From positions 1 through 64,000 of the forward strand of contig NZ_SPEY01000011.1 of the NCBI RefSeq assembly GCF_009360615.1: 64,000 nt of DNA. The letters run 5' to 3'. Numbering within the stretch: position 1 is the stretch's first letter; every line of letters starts with the position of its first letter. Of the stretch, positions 18,522 through 27,565 are shown piece by piece. The notes under the pieces are model-generated. The model was not told the origin of the DNA. It saw only the letters and a list, made by a program, of their open reading frames with translations, and did not search any database. The DNA is from Comamonas sp. GTDB lineage: Bacteria > Pseudomonadota > Gammaproteobacteria > Burkholderiales > Burkholderiaceae_C. The translations under genes and the position numbers were made by a program.

Positions 18522-19305
18522 CCCGCCTCCTGCAGACCCTGCGCGGACGATAGACCCGGTCCGTCAGACGCGCACAGATCATCCCTGCCCACCTTCGGCA
18601 GCGCTTATGGATATCCAGTCCTCGTGCAGAGCGGATGTGCAGCGCGTGCCAATGCCTGCAAAGCATCCGAATCGCGCTCCCTGCACGGAGCCTTACCGCC
18701 TCCGTGCTTGACGGCAGACGCCGGCTTGGCGTTTGCACGCACACAGTTTCACGGGCCTTGTACAGCCCATCCTCGCAGGACTCGAATCGTGCCCGCCCCT
18801 GGGCCACCCCGCAGCCCCGACGGCTCGCACCACTGACACTCGTCAACGACCGAGTGATTCCGGCATCCACACGATGTGCCGCATGGAGCCGAGCCAGCCG
18901 ACCTCTGTGAAACTGCCGTGTCGTGACGCCCCGGGGGCCTGGCGGCCAGGGCCCATGAATGCCGCCCGACGCCCATCGATCGCAACATGTCCACCCGAAT
19001 GCATGACCTGGTACATCAATCAGCTGACAGACTTCAGCGACGTTCCTCTCGCATTTGCCCCGCCATCGCCCAACGCCACGACCCTAGCCGCAGGGTGGAG
19101 CGAAGTCCTGCGGTGGCATACCTGTCTGCCGCCCGGACAGGATGCGATGCAGAGGGCTTGCGCAGACGGCGCGCCTGCACGCACCGCCTCTGGAAAGAAG
19201 GATGATCACGCCAGCCACGGTCGATCCAGCAGATGCTGGCGGGCCATCGCGCCTGATGGCAGCGGTGGCCATGGCTGCTCTGCCGGAACCTCCCGACAAA
19301 TGGGG
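18522..19305. other. Non-coding gap between the litR-like and histidine kinase genes
   Basis: About 780 GC-rich bases with no supported gene on either strand. The open frames here have no ribosome site, domain or plausible amino-acid composition. There is no recognisable RNA gene or terminator. Confidence 0.5.
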
Positions 19306-20688
19306 CTAGCCATTCTGAACCCGCACCGGAAATCGCAGGGTGAATCGCGTCTCTTCGTTCTGGCTGCTGACCTTCACTTCGCCGCCATGCATTTGCATGA
19401 TGGACTGGACAATCGCCAGACCCAGTCCGCCCGAATCATCGGGGTGGGAGCGCGAGGAGTCGCACCGGTAGAAGCGGTCAAATATCCGATCCAGATGCTG
19501 CGTTGGAATCTGTTTGCCTTGATTCATCACCTCGACATCCATCCACCGGCCTTCTGAAGCATTGCTACGCAACGCAATGACAGTGTGGGGATCACCATAC
19601 CGAATGGCATTGACCAGAAGATTGGCCAAAGCGCGTCTCACCAAGCCACAGTCAGCAATCAGCTCACCACGGGCTGCGGCGTCGATCTGCATCCCGCGCT
19701 CCTGGGCCATGCCCTCGAAGTACTCCGAAAGCTGTTTTGACAATTGACCCAGATCGACGGACTCCAGCTGCAGCGCAGAATCATGCTTTTCTGCCCTCGC
19801 CAGGAACAGCATATTGTCAATCATTCGCGCCAACCGTTCGTATTCTTCTTGCTGAGAGTCAAGCAGCTGCTCATAGTCTTCGAACGTTCGTGACTGACCC
19901 AGCGCCAACTGACTCTGAAGCATGAGATTGTTCAACGGAGTACGCAGCTCATGCGCCAAGTCTTCCGAGAACTGCGAGAGCCTCGCATATCCCTCGTCAA
20001 GCCGTGTCAGCATCGCATTCAAAGCCGCCGTCAGACCTTGCAGCTCCTGCGGCTGCTTCTGCTCATCCAGGCGCACCCCCAGCGATTGCGGGCCAACGAC
20101 GGACGCTTGTCGACTCAGCCGATGCAAGGGAAGCAGTCCGCGGCGCACCACCTCCCATCCCAACGCGAACGATAAAAGCACCCCGACCAGCCACGCAAAA
20201 CCCAGGTTCAAGCGATAAGCGGCCATCATCTGCTCACGCTCGGCCAGGAGTTTGATCGCAACGATAAAAACAGTGGAATTTCCAGTGCTCACCCGCCTCC
20301 ACGCCGTCCTGGTTGGCTGAGCCCCCTCGGAAGTGAACAAGGATGAAGACTTCAGTGCGGAAACACTGGGTGGCGGCAAGTTTTCAGGATTCACCTCGAT
20401 TAATATATCACCTGATTCTCCGATAATCCACAAGGCATTATCTTTATTACCAAGCATGTTAGAGTACAATTTTGGCTGATTCTTCAAGTAATCTATATTC
20501 TTATTATCTTTTATAATATCCTCAATGCGTTCAATACGTCCCAGCAAGGCGATGTCGTCACGAAAGGCGACCTCTCTTTCGAGTGCTTGGAATACATAGC
20601 TGCCCATCAAGCCGAACAACAAGGCACTGGCCAATGAAAACAGCAATGCCAGCCGCATTCTAAGGCTGAGGTTCTTCTGATATTTCAC
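19306..20688 (-). CDS. Sensor histidine kinase, CusS/HprS (heavy-metal/oxidant) type
   Basis: This is a 460-aa membrane kinase of a two-component pair. It has TM1 (about 13-33), a periplasmic sensor domain of about 130 residues and TM2 (about 160-180). HAMP follows, then the H-box [15 protein letters not shown] with the phosphorylated His, the N-box [21 protein letters not shown] and [11 protein letters not shown]. The start codon is GTG at 20688, overlapping the regulator stop by 4 bases (translational coupling). Neighbouring hiuH-like and HprR-box-like elements argue for an HprS (YedV)-like redox sensor and against a copper sensor. This is inference from context. Confidence 0.93.
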   Translation of the reverse strand: MKYQKNLSLRMRLALLFSLASALLFGLMGSYVFQALEREVAFRDDIALLGRIERIEDIIKDNKNIDYLKNQPKLYSNMLGNKDNALWIIGESGDILIEVNPENLPPPSVSALKSSSLFTSEGAQPTRTAWRRVSTGNSTVFIVAIKLLAEREQMMAAYRLNLGFAWLVGVLLSFALGWEVVRRGLLPLHRLSRQASVVGPQSLGVRLDEQKQPQELQGLTAALNAMLTRLDEGYARLSQFSEDLAHELRTPLNNLMLQSQLALGQSRTFEDYEQLLDSQQEEYERLARMIDNMLFLARAEKHDSALQLESVDLGQLSKQLSEYFEGMAQERGMQIDAAARGELIADCGLVRRALANLLVNAIRYGDPHTVIALRSNASEGRWMDVEVMNQGKQIPTQHLDRIFDRFYRCDSSRSHPDDSGGLGLAIVQSIMQMHGGEVKVSSQNEETRFTLRFPVRVQNG

Positions 20689-21359
20689 GACAGCGGATCC
20701 TCGATGCGGTAACCCATGCCGCGCACTGTCTGGATCAGTTTCACGGAAAAGCCGTCATCAATCTTGGCTCTCAGACGTCGAATGGCGACGTCCACCACAT
20801 TCGTATCACTGTCAAAGTTCATGTCCCATACCTGGGAGGCGATCTGGCTGCGTGACATGACCTCCCCTTGATGCTGGAGCAGCAACTGCAGCAACGCGAA
20901 CTCCTTGTTCGTCAGTTCAATACGCCTTCCGCCACGCAGGGCGCGACGCTTGAGTATGTCGACCTCCAAGTCCCCGATTGCAAAGATATCGTGCTGCCGC
21001 ATCGGTGTTCTGCGCAACAGGGTGCGCACGCGAGCCAGCAGTTCCGCGTATGAGAAAGGTTTGATCAGGTAGTCATCCGCTCCCAACTCCAGGCCCTTGA
21101 CCCGATCTTCCACAGTATCCCTCGCCGTGAGGAAAAGCACTGGGGTCTGACTGCGCTCGCGAAACCGGCGAATGAAGCTCCAGCCATCGATGCCAGGCAA
21201 CATCACATCCAGTATCAACAGATCAAAGTCGCCAGATTGAGCGATGAAAAGGCCATCTATTCCATCATGGGATACCTCAACCTGATAGCCGGAACTCGTG
21301 AGTCCCTTCTTGAGATATTCGGAAGACTTGACTTCATCTTCTATTATCAATATTCGCAT
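20685..21359 (-). CDS. OmpR-family response regulator, CusR/HprR type
   Basis: This is a 224-aa DNA-binding response regulator, first gene of the two-gene operon. The receiver domain has the acidic pocket IIEDE, phospho-acceptor Asp in [14 protein letters not shown], Thr in FLTARD and Lys in [10 protein letters not shown]. The winged helix ends [14 protein letters not shown], with [18 protein letters not shown] typical of heavy-metal-response regulators. It is transcribed divergently from the periplasmic genes at 21513-22474. An 18-bp palindrome in the shared intergenic region is a candidate binding site. Confidence 0.95.
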   Translation of the reverse strand: MRILIIEDEVKSSEYLKKGLTSSGYQVEVSHDGIDGLFIAQSGDFDLLILDVMLPGIDGWSFIRRFRERSQTPVLFLTARDTVEDRVKGLELGADDYLIKPFSYAELLARVRTLLRRTPMRQHDIFAIGDLEVDILKRRALRGGRRIELTNKEFALLQLLLQHQGEVMSRSQIASQVWDMNFDSDTNVVDVAIRRLRAKIDDGFSVKLIQTVRGMGYRIEDPLS

Positions 21360-21417
21360 AATTTCTTGACGGCAGTAGTCAAACAGTAAAAATCATATCG
21401 ATGAACTACCAGTGCAA

Positions 21418-21435
21418 CATTAAAAAAATGTAATG
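21418..21435. promoter_or_regulatory. HprR/CusR-box-like palindrome
   Basis: CATTAAAAAAATGTAATG has 5-base perfect arms (CATTA / TAATG) around 8 bases. It closely resembles the E. coli HprR target, an 18-bp CATTAC...GTAATG palindrome, as I recall it. It lies between the response-regulator start (21359) and the divergent glcG-like start (21513), where it could serve both promoters. Confidence 0.6.
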
Positions 21436-21512
21436 ATCGTGCAATCTTGACGTTAAAAGAGCTGGGCAGAATTTCATCCGTCACCGAGAAAATCGAATAC
21501 AGGATGATGAAA

Positions 21513-22013
21513 ATGCGACTTTTATCTTTAAAGCCACTTTGCGGATGCCTTCTCATTACCTCAGCGCATGCATTTGCGATCCAACCTGCACCACTGCAGC
21601 AAAGCAATATGTCTCTGAACCTGGCAAATGCCTTGGTGCAAGCCACCATGACTGCGTGCCACTCGCAAGGCCGTGTCGCGGTTGCCGCAGCGATTGATCG
21701 TGGTGGCCATCTGCTCTCTTTGCAGCGAGACGACAGTGTGGGCCCCCACAACACAGACGCCGCAATCAAGAAGGCATTCACCGCTTTATCAACCAAGACA
21801 CCCTCACGAATTTTTGCAGAAAACGCAAGGAAGAACCCCGAATCCGCCAATCTGAACACGATCGACAGCCTTTTGCTGATCGGTGGTGGAGTGCCCGTAA
21901 AAGTCGGTGACGAAGTCATCGGTGCAATCGGCGTTGGCGGAGCGGGCGGCTCCCTGATCGACGAAGGCTGCGCACTCGAGGCAGTCGACAAGGTTCTGGG
22001 TTCTGCCAAGTAA
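21513..22013 (+). CDS. Exported GlcG/HbpS-like haem-binding family protein
   Basis: This is a 166-aa secreted protein with a GlcG/HbpS (DUF336) domain. ATG 21513 is chosen: AGGATG lies 8 bases upstream and it opens a clean signal peptide ending SAHAFA. The domain covers about residues 35-166 and shows the family features VAAAIDRGGHLLSLQRDD, KKAFTAL and a Gly-rich end GAIGVGGAGG. HbpS proteins bind haem and redox iron, and in Streptomyces HbpS modulates the SenS/SenR two-component system. Here too the gene sits next to a sensor-kinase pair. It is probably co-transcribed with the hydrolase gene 47 bases downstream. Confidence 0.85.
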   Translation: MRLLSLKPLCGCLLITSAHAFAIQPAPLQQSNMSLNLANALVQATMTACHSQGRVAVAAAIDRGGHLLSLQRDDSVGPHNTDAAIKKAFTALSTKTPSRIFAENARKNPESANLNTIDSLLLIGGGVPVKVGDEVIGAIGVGGAGGSLIDEGCALEAVDKVLGSAK

Positions 22014-22060
22014 CTCGATTGGATGCTGACCTTTTCACTGACCTCACTCTAGGAACTCTC

Positions 22061-22474
22061 ATGCCAAAAACCAAACTGCTCATCGCCGGCCTGCTGTTGA
22101 ACGCAGCCATCGCCACCTCCGCACTGGCGGCATCGAACCCTTTGAGCGTTCACGTCTTGAACCTGCAAGACGGCCTGCCTTCGGCCGGTGTGAACGTAAA
22201 ACTGGAGAAAAAGATTGATAACGACTGGGTTCAAATCAGCGAGGGCGTGACTAACGCCCAGGGGCGAATCCCCGCGCTCTACCCTTCGGAAACCGTCATG
22301 GAAAAAGGAAGCTACCGCGTCACTTTTCAGACGGAAGAATGGTTCAAGAAGCACCAGACCACGACATTCTTCCCTGAGATACCGGTGATCTTCAAGGCAG
22401 ACGGTTCCGTTCCGCACTACCACATCCCGTTGCTGCTCAGCCCTTACGGCTTCTCCAGCTATCGCGGGAACTGA
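22061..22474 (+). CDS. hiuH: Periplasmic 5-hydroxyisourate hydrolase (transthyretin-like)
   Basis: This is a 137-aa transthyretin-family hydrolase that opens 5-hydroxyisourate, the product of urate oxidation. ATG 22061 follows AGGA and starts a signal peptide ending SALAA, so the enzyme is exported like E. coli HiuH/YedX. Family motifs are present: LSVHVLN with the first active-site His, GRIPAL with the Arg, and HYHIPLLLSPYGFSSYRG near the C terminus. The canonical last residue Ser of YRGS is Asn here. In E. coli hiuH is regulated by the neighbouring HprRS; the same three parts are together here. Confidence 0.92.
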   Translation: MPKTKLLIAGLLLNAAIATSALAASNPLSVHVLNLQDGLPSAGVNVKLEKKIDNDWVQISEGVTNAQGRIPALYPSETVMEKGSYRVTFQTEEWFKKHQTTTFFPEIPVIFKADGSVPHYHIPLLLSPYGFSSYRGN

Positions 22475-23474
22475 TCAGACCCAACGAACCGGCCCACCCA
22501 CAGGAATATCGGAGTGGGGAACACCGGTGAGGCAAGGCGAGCCAGCGGTTGCGTCCGGGCGTGACCACGGCAGGGTGCAGCGCAAGCCATATCCCGCCGT
22601 CGCAATCACGGCCCTTGCGCCCCCGCTTCGGAATGCACGCGCCTGCCACGCATCACACCACACTGCCTGAGCCTGCACATCGGTCACTCGACCGTGCAGC
22701 GGGCCTCGACAGTGCCCAGGCGTAGCCGTTGGAGCAACGCCTGGTCGCGGTGCTGACCGGCCTGCCAGGCACTGTCATTCGCTCGCATCCGCCTCTCGTT
22801 GCGATGAGCCCTGACATGCCGCGTGGGGAGTTCGCGCAGTTGCACCGCATGTCCGTGACATGCCGACGAGAGGTCTCGCAAGACCCTGCACAGCGGCTCT
22901 ACCCCGAAAGCGTCACGATGCCTGCCGACACAGTCCCTCAGGGCCAGGCCGCACGACTGGAGACCGCTGCTGCCCTCTTCACGGCATCCCCCGCTGGCAA
23001 TCTCGGCAGACGGGGATCTCTTCCAGCAACGGACATCAGGGCTTGCCGCAGTGTGAGAAGCAAGGCCAGGCGGATCCGCCCAGCCAGCATCGACGGGCGG
23101 CCGCGCTTTGTCACGGTTGGGGCGAATGCAATCGTGCAGACTCCGGCGTTGCTGTCGAGGAGGCAAGAATCATTGCCATCGGCCTCCCGGAATCCCGACA
23201 TGCCGAAATGACTGGATGCAGTTGGCAGGCCCCGGAGGGCAGACGGGAGACACGGCTTTTCACGGGGAAAGTCTTCAGCGCGCTTGGTCGCGCCCATCCG
23301 CAAACTGCCCCTGGTCCAACGATGCAATGCCATAGGGCAACAAGGCTACGCTTCACCATTTCCGGCCCAGCCGCACGGCTGCGCAAGAAAAGGCATGGGA
23401 TGTATCAAAGACCGCCTGCCACTGCTCGCTATCACTGGGCAGGGCATGCAAGCGCTTGGTGCATGGAAGCCGGC
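22475..23474. other. 1-kb GC-rich non-coding stretch
   Basis: No supported gene, RNA or repeat. Many short overlapping frames occur on all strands because stops are rare in this composition, but none has a ribosome site or a protein-like sequence. The right end leads into a MerR-type promoter. Confidence 0.5.
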
Positions 23475-23505
23475 TTGACCATGAAGTCACTTCATGCGTT
23501 AACCT
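23475..23505 (+). promoter_or_regulatory. MerR-type promoter with 19-bp spacer
   Basis: A TTGACC -35 box (23475-23480) and a TAACCT -10 box (23500-23505) are separated by 19 bp. The spacer holds the perfect dyad ATGAAGT-C-ACTTCAT. This is the classic layout of promoters activated by MerR-family metal or redox regulators. The expected start of transcription (about 23512) is next to the ATG at 23513. Confidence 0.6.
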
Positions 23506-23512
23506 GTTGCGC

Positions 23513-23986
23513 ATGCGTTCTCCCTCCCGTCCATTGTCTGCCCTGAACCTGCGTGTACCACCATTGGCGTTGTTGGCCGTGTCTGCTGCGCTGACGTGGC
23601 TGATGCCCCGCATCCTCCCGATTTCGTTTACGGGATCACGGGTGACGGCCGCCCTACTGGCCATGTCGGGCGGGTTCTTTTGTGTCGCAGGTCTGCTGGC
23701 ATTCCAGCGAGCCCAAACCACGGTCAACCCTTGCACGCCGGCAGCCTCGACATCACTGGTCGTCAGCGGGGTCTATCGCATGACGCGCAACCCCATGTAT
23801 CTGGGCTTTGCACTGCTGCTTCTGGCCTTCGCCCTCTGGCTGGGCACGTTGTCCGGTTTGCTTCTGGTTCCCCTGTTCATGGCCTATCTGGACCATTTCC
23901 AGATTCGTCCAGAGGAAGAGGCGCTGCAGGCCCGATTTGGCGCAGCGTTCTCGACCTATCGTCAACAGGTAAGACGCTGGCTATAG
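23513..23986 (+). CDS. Isoprenylcysteine carboxyl methyltransferase-like (ICMT/PEMT) membrane protein
   Basis: This is a 157-aa integral membrane protein of the ICMT-like methyltransferase family. It has four or five hydrophobic segments and the family signature GVYRMTRNPMYLGFALLLL, then RPEEEALQARFGAAFSTYRQQVRRWL, which carries the SAM-binding E..L...FG..Y...V.RW pattern. ATG 23513 has no Shine-Dalgarno site, but a MerR-type promoter is placed so that the mRNA would begin almost at this ATG, which explains the missing site. Relatives such as CzcN occur in heavy-metal resistance loci, which fits this type of promoter. The substrate is unknown. Confidence 0.85.
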   Translation: MRSPSRPLSALNLRVPPLALLAVSAALTWLMPRILPISFTGSRVTAALLAMSGGFFCVAGLLAFQRAQTTVNPCTPAASTSLVVSGVYRMTRNPMYLGFALLLLAFALWLGTLSGLLLVPLFMAYLDHFQIRPEEEALQARFGAAFSTYRQQVRRWL

Positions 23987-24072
23987 ATGGACCGCCATCT
24001 GCTCACGAACCAGGCGTGCCCTACAGCCGGTCCAAGGCTCCAACAAGGCAATACCGCCAGAGTCCGTCCGTT

Positions 24073-24165
24073 CTATGACCAGTCGTCCCTGACCTCGTAA
24101 ATCACCCAGGCCACCAGCAACACGAGCAGTTGCAGGCCGATCAACTGGATCATGAGGGTAGACAT
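24073..24165 (-). CDS. 30-residue single-pass membrane protein
   Basis: This is a very short gene with a strong ribosome site (AAGGAG, 6 bases before the ATG at 24165). The product starts MSTLMIQLIGLQLLVLLVAW, one transmembrane helix, and ends in a charged tail VIYEVRDDWS. The combination of perfect Shine-Dalgarno site and hydrophobic helix makes it likely to be real. The function is unknown. Confidence 0.6.
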   Translation of the reverse strand: MSTLMIQLIGLQLLVLLVAWVIYEVRDDWS

Positions 24166-24258
24166 CGCCGCTCTCCTTGAGTGCATCGATGCTTACATCA
24201 TCCCACTTCGCCAGCCCTTGATCCAATGAAGTCAGCTCGCGCATCGCGGTTTTGCGAG

Positions 24259-24378
24259 TTAAACATTGGGCTGGTCTACGGGATTGCCAGGCAACTCCAC
24301 CGGCGGCTGGTCATCGGGCGGATCAATCGGATCGGGCTTGGGCTCCGACTCCTTGAGCGGGTTCTTTTGCAAACTCAT
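24259..24378 (-). CDS. 39-residue proline-rich small protein
   Basis: This is a short gene with AGGAG nine bases before the ATG at 24378. The product is hydrophilic, rich in Pro, Asp and Glu (KPDPIDPPDDQPPVELPG) and probably disordered. It follows the same strand and style as the 30-residue gene nearby. The function is unknown. Confidence 0.55.
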   Translation of the reverse strand: MSLQKNPLKESEPKPDPIDPPDDQPPVELPGNPVDQPNV

Positions 24379-24690
24379 GACGGCCATCTCCTTTCTTTTC
24401 TTGACAAAGAGACCAACAGACAGGGGCTTCTAGAGGTCGGTCCTGATTGCCACAGGCGTGATTGGACATTGCAGCGGAGAAACCCTGCTCAATGGCAGCC
24501 CGTATAGGCGAAGCCGGACTGGTTCGGCACCGCGACGAGGCGGCAGCAGACCAAAGCGCCTTGAATGCCGGCCAGAACGGCTCCGGCAAAGTCAGGCCAG
24601 CGCCAGCCAATCGACGAAACGCGCACAAGCGACACCATGCCCGACGGAGGCCCACAGCAGACCACGGTTTGCCTCCAGAGTCGGAAAGAC
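24379..24690. other. Short gap without gene
   Basis: No supported feature in about 310 bases between two minus-strand small genes. Confidence 0.5.
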
Positions 24691-24909
24691 CTAAAGGATC
24701 TCGAAAATGTCGCCATCCGACAATGATGCCCCTTCGTGGAAGATGTCGTAGAGATACTGGGGCAACTCCTCATGCGAGACCTCGGAAGGAACCGCCAGAT
24801 CCACGGGGCCGAGCTTTCCATCGGCACCCACGGCAAAGCAGCGCCAGGCCAGGTCCCTGCGCTCGATGAGCAGGATGTCGCCGAACACATTGAACCGATA
24901 TTTCTCCAT
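24691..24909 (-). CDS. Small conserved-type protein (DUF7661-like)
   Basis: This is a 72-aa cytoplasmic protein beginning MEKYRFNVFGDILLIERRD, with a ribosome site AAGGGA before ATG 24909. The pattern YRFNVFG, ERRD, W, then a two-turn acidic end (PQYLYDIFHE) recalls a family of short proteins common in Proteobacteria (DUF7661, from memory). No function is known. It is a real gene judging by composition and start signals. Confidence 0.75.
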   Translation of the reverse strand: MEKYRFNVFGDILLIERRDLAWRCFAVGADGKLGPVDLAVPSEVSHEELPQYLYDIFHEGASLSDGDIFEIL

Positions 24910-25489
24910 GTCTGTCCCTTGTTGCTGTCCTGCATCCTAGATGCTTTTGGCAGGCCGCTCTGGACCGTTTCCCTGAAAAGAGCGCTGCACCAGAGTAAAC
25001 ACCCTGCCCTCCGGCTGGCCCTGCAGGAGCCCGTGCCGCTCACAAGGACCTGCCCGGCCTGGCACCCGGCAGCGGCGGGCCAAAGCGGCGTGCGCCTTCA
25101 CTGCCGCAGATTTCCTTCGCGGTGCACGGCGATCACATGGCTGCCCGCGGACTGAACCGCAGGGGACATACAGGCAATGGGACATCGGGGCATCGGAAAA
25201 AGGGCGCTGTCTTGATGCAGCAGCCCTTTGCCGGCAGGCCGTGTCTGGGCTGACCTACCCTCTCGGCTTTGCGCAGAGCACCACCTCCGCCGAGGATGAG
25301 GCTGCGGGAACCAGAAGCGGCACTCAAGAGTCGGTTCGGTGGCTGCACGCTTGCATGCACCCGATCGCGACCGCACGCTGTGCGCCAAAGCTGACGCCTT
25401 GCTGATCGGATACCGTGGAAGGTTATTAAAAGGAGTACCGTGGATTCCGATGATCGATCCTGATTCGCCATCCAGGAATGGAGGTCTGT
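24910..25489. other. Gap with a bulged hairpin
   Basis: No gene is supported. At about 25198-25231 there is an imperfect hairpin (AAAGGGC-GCTG / CAGC-A-GCCCTTT) that could act as a terminator. The rest is featureless. Confidence 0.45.
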
Positions 25490-25672
25490 ATGCCAGATAG
25501 CCGTATTCCCCCGCCCCTCCGAAAGTTCTGGGAAACCACCAAGGAGCTGTTCTCCATGGACAGAGATTTCCCTGCCCCGACAGAGCCAGACCAGCACCAA
25601 CCCACAGCGATGGAAGAGAAGCGGGAGCAGGAAAGGCTGCTGCGCATGCGCCACTACTACCGACATTGGTAG
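25490..25672 (+). CDS. 60-residue hydrophilic hypothetical protein
   Basis: ATG 25490 has GGAGG seven bases upstream. The product starts MPDSRIPPPLRKFWETTKEL, is charged and ends in the basic-aromatic tail RMRHYYRHW. There is no transmembrane segment and no recognised domain. Function unknown; it is probably a real small gene because of its strong ribosome site. Confidence 0.6.
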   Translation: MPDSRIPPPLRKFWETTKELFSMDRDFPAPTEPDQHQPTAMEEKREQERLLRMRHYYRHW

Positions 25673-25870
25673 TCGGGTGCGTCACATGCGCGCCCGCCAT
25701 GGCTCCTGTCCCTGGGCCCCTGGCTTGCGATCGCCCTGGAAAAAAGACAAGAGCACATGGAGCATATCTAGCCCGCGCCCCTGGGTGCAGGGCGGCGACA
25801 GGATGAATGCCAGGCCGTGAAGTCCATGGTCGGATGCGCGGCACATCCCTACAGACCGTCCACGAGCTCC

Positions 25871-26621
25871 ATGAAAAACAAAGCCGTGCTCATTCCCTGA
25901 GACAACCGCAGCATCGGTGCAGCCACTGCACTGCAGACAGCGAGTGCTGGCGGGGAGGTACTCCTCAGCTGGCACACCAGGCCGGCGGCCGCCGACGCGG
26001 TGGCTTCGCAGATCACGGGATTGGGCCGGCATCCCATGGCGATTCAGGCGGATATGGCTGCTGAAGATCAGAGTCGGCGTCTTTTCGCGGTGGCCGATGT
26101 ACAGTTCGGGCGCCTGGATGCCCTGGCCAACAACGCCGGCATCATGGACAAGGCCTAGGCGATGGCGAAGTTCAGCGTGGATCGCCTGGAGCGCATGATT
26201 CGCATCAATACCATCGAAGCTTTTCTCTGCACCCGAGAGGCGGTGCTGCGCATGAGCACTGCGCGTACCCCCCATGGAGGAGCGATCATGAATGCATCCA
26301 GCATCGCGGCCCGGTCCGGCGACCCACACCAGTATGTGGACTACGCGGCGTCCAAGGGGGCGATGGATGTGATGACTCTGGGACCGGCAAAGGAAGTGGC
26401 CGCTGAAGGTATACGCGTGAACGCTATGCGCCCCGTGTCATAGCGACGGAATTCATGCCAGCGGCAGACAAGCGGACCGGGTTCAGCGCCTGGCGCCGAG
26501 CGTTCCCATGCAAGGCGATGGAAGCCCCCTCGAAGTGGCCAATGCGATCACATGGTTGATGCCGTACGTATCTCCCTGCAACACCAGCAGTCTGATCGAG
26601 ATTTCGGGCGTAAACCGGTGA
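25871..26621 (+). pseudogene. Broken short-chain dehydrogenase/reductase gene
   Basis: The remains of an SDR (Rossmann NAD(P)-dependent oxidoreductase) can be followed over the whole family length but in changing frames. In order: MKNKAVLIP then an early stop; HPMAIQADMAAEDQ and FGRLDALANNAGIM (the NNAG motif); a TAG at about 26156; FLCTREAVLRM, GGAIMNASSIAARSG (catalytic Ser region), YVDYAASKGAMDVM (YxxxK catalytic pair) and EVAAEGIRVNAMRP; then a stop and frame loss. The glycine-rich cofactor loop is also degraded. Several independent lesions mean it cannot be functional. Relatives are sugar or glucose dehydrogenase-like SDRs. Confidence 0.85.
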
Positions 26622-26885
26622 AAGCATACCTCGGGCTCAAACGCCAGGCTCGCCGAACCGGGCTGCTCGGGCTGCACGGCGTCCGACAGCCCAGCAGGCA
26701 AGCTGCTTGGAAAGCATTGGACCGACGACGCTGGACCGAAGGGGTCCGGTATTGCGGCCCAGCCATCGGGCAAGCGCCGCTGCACCGCATGCGGCTGACG
26801 CTGCCCTTGCTTGCTCGTCTGCAAGACTGATTGCGTCCAGCAGGCGCAGGCAGGAGCTGCCCACCTCGGTCAGGGCAGCTGCAAC

Positions 26886-27167
26886 TCAACGATGTCCGTG
26901 TCCATGACCGCTGCCCGGCCTGTGTCCGCCATGCGGCGGGCGATGATTCCCATGTCCTCCATGTCCGGGGTGTGGCCTGTGGGGGGGTGGACGATGGACA
27001 TGATGGTGATGGTAGCCAGGCCCGTATGCAGGCCGCCCGTAGTAGTAGCTGCCGCCATACGGTTGATAGATGTAGGTATCGCCATACCCGTAGCTGTATC
27101 CTGGGCCAGTTGCATAGCAGCCCGACAAAAGCAAGACGAGTGCAGAGACTCCAAACAGTTTCTTCAT
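26886..27167 (-). CDS. Gly/His/Tyr-rich small lipoprotein
   Basis: This is a 93-aa lipoprotein. The signal peptide starts MKKLFGVSALVLLLSGC with a lipobox Cys at 17. The mature part is low-complexity: a Tyr/Gly segment (GPGYSYGYGDTYIYQPYGG), an HHHH run, and repeated HGG/HRP units to the end. The His clusters suggest metal binding, but this is inference. ATG 27167 is taken for the clean signal peptide; the ribosome site is weak. It could be an envelope metal buffer or a structural protein. Confidence 0.75.
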   Translation of the reverse strand: MKKLFGVSALVLLLSGCYATGPGYSYGYGDTYIYQPYGGSYYYGRPAYGPGYHHHHVHRPPPHRPHPGHGGHGNHRPPHGGHRPGSGHGHGHR

Positions 27168-27565
27168 GCACAAAGTCTAGCCGCCCGGAAATCATGCGGT
27201 TTTTCAATCTGTAAGCACATCGCTTCGCCAGCGTTTGCCGTCACCTCACCGGCCTTTCCTGCCATCGGCCGCACGGTCCGGCAACCCGCACAGACAGGGC
27301 GCAGCTCAGTCAAGCGGTGAAGGTGTCGTTCCCGCCACCACCGCCGCTTGCCTATCGCCCCGATTCTGAGGGCTGAGGGCGCCAGACAGACAGGTGCTCA
27401 ATGCCGGACATCCGCAAACATGAGTGCAAAGGCTGGCGCCTGCATAGGTGGGCAATCACTGCCTGCGCAGCCGGAATGCCAATGGACCGCAGCCCGGGCA
27501 AACCTGGCTCGAGGACGGCGACGGACGCAGCCCTGGGAAGCCCTGCAAGCAGCGGAGCTGCGCAT
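27168..27565. other. Gap between the lipoprotein and LysR genes
   Basis: About 400 bases with no supported gene, repeat or terminator. Confidence 0.5.
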
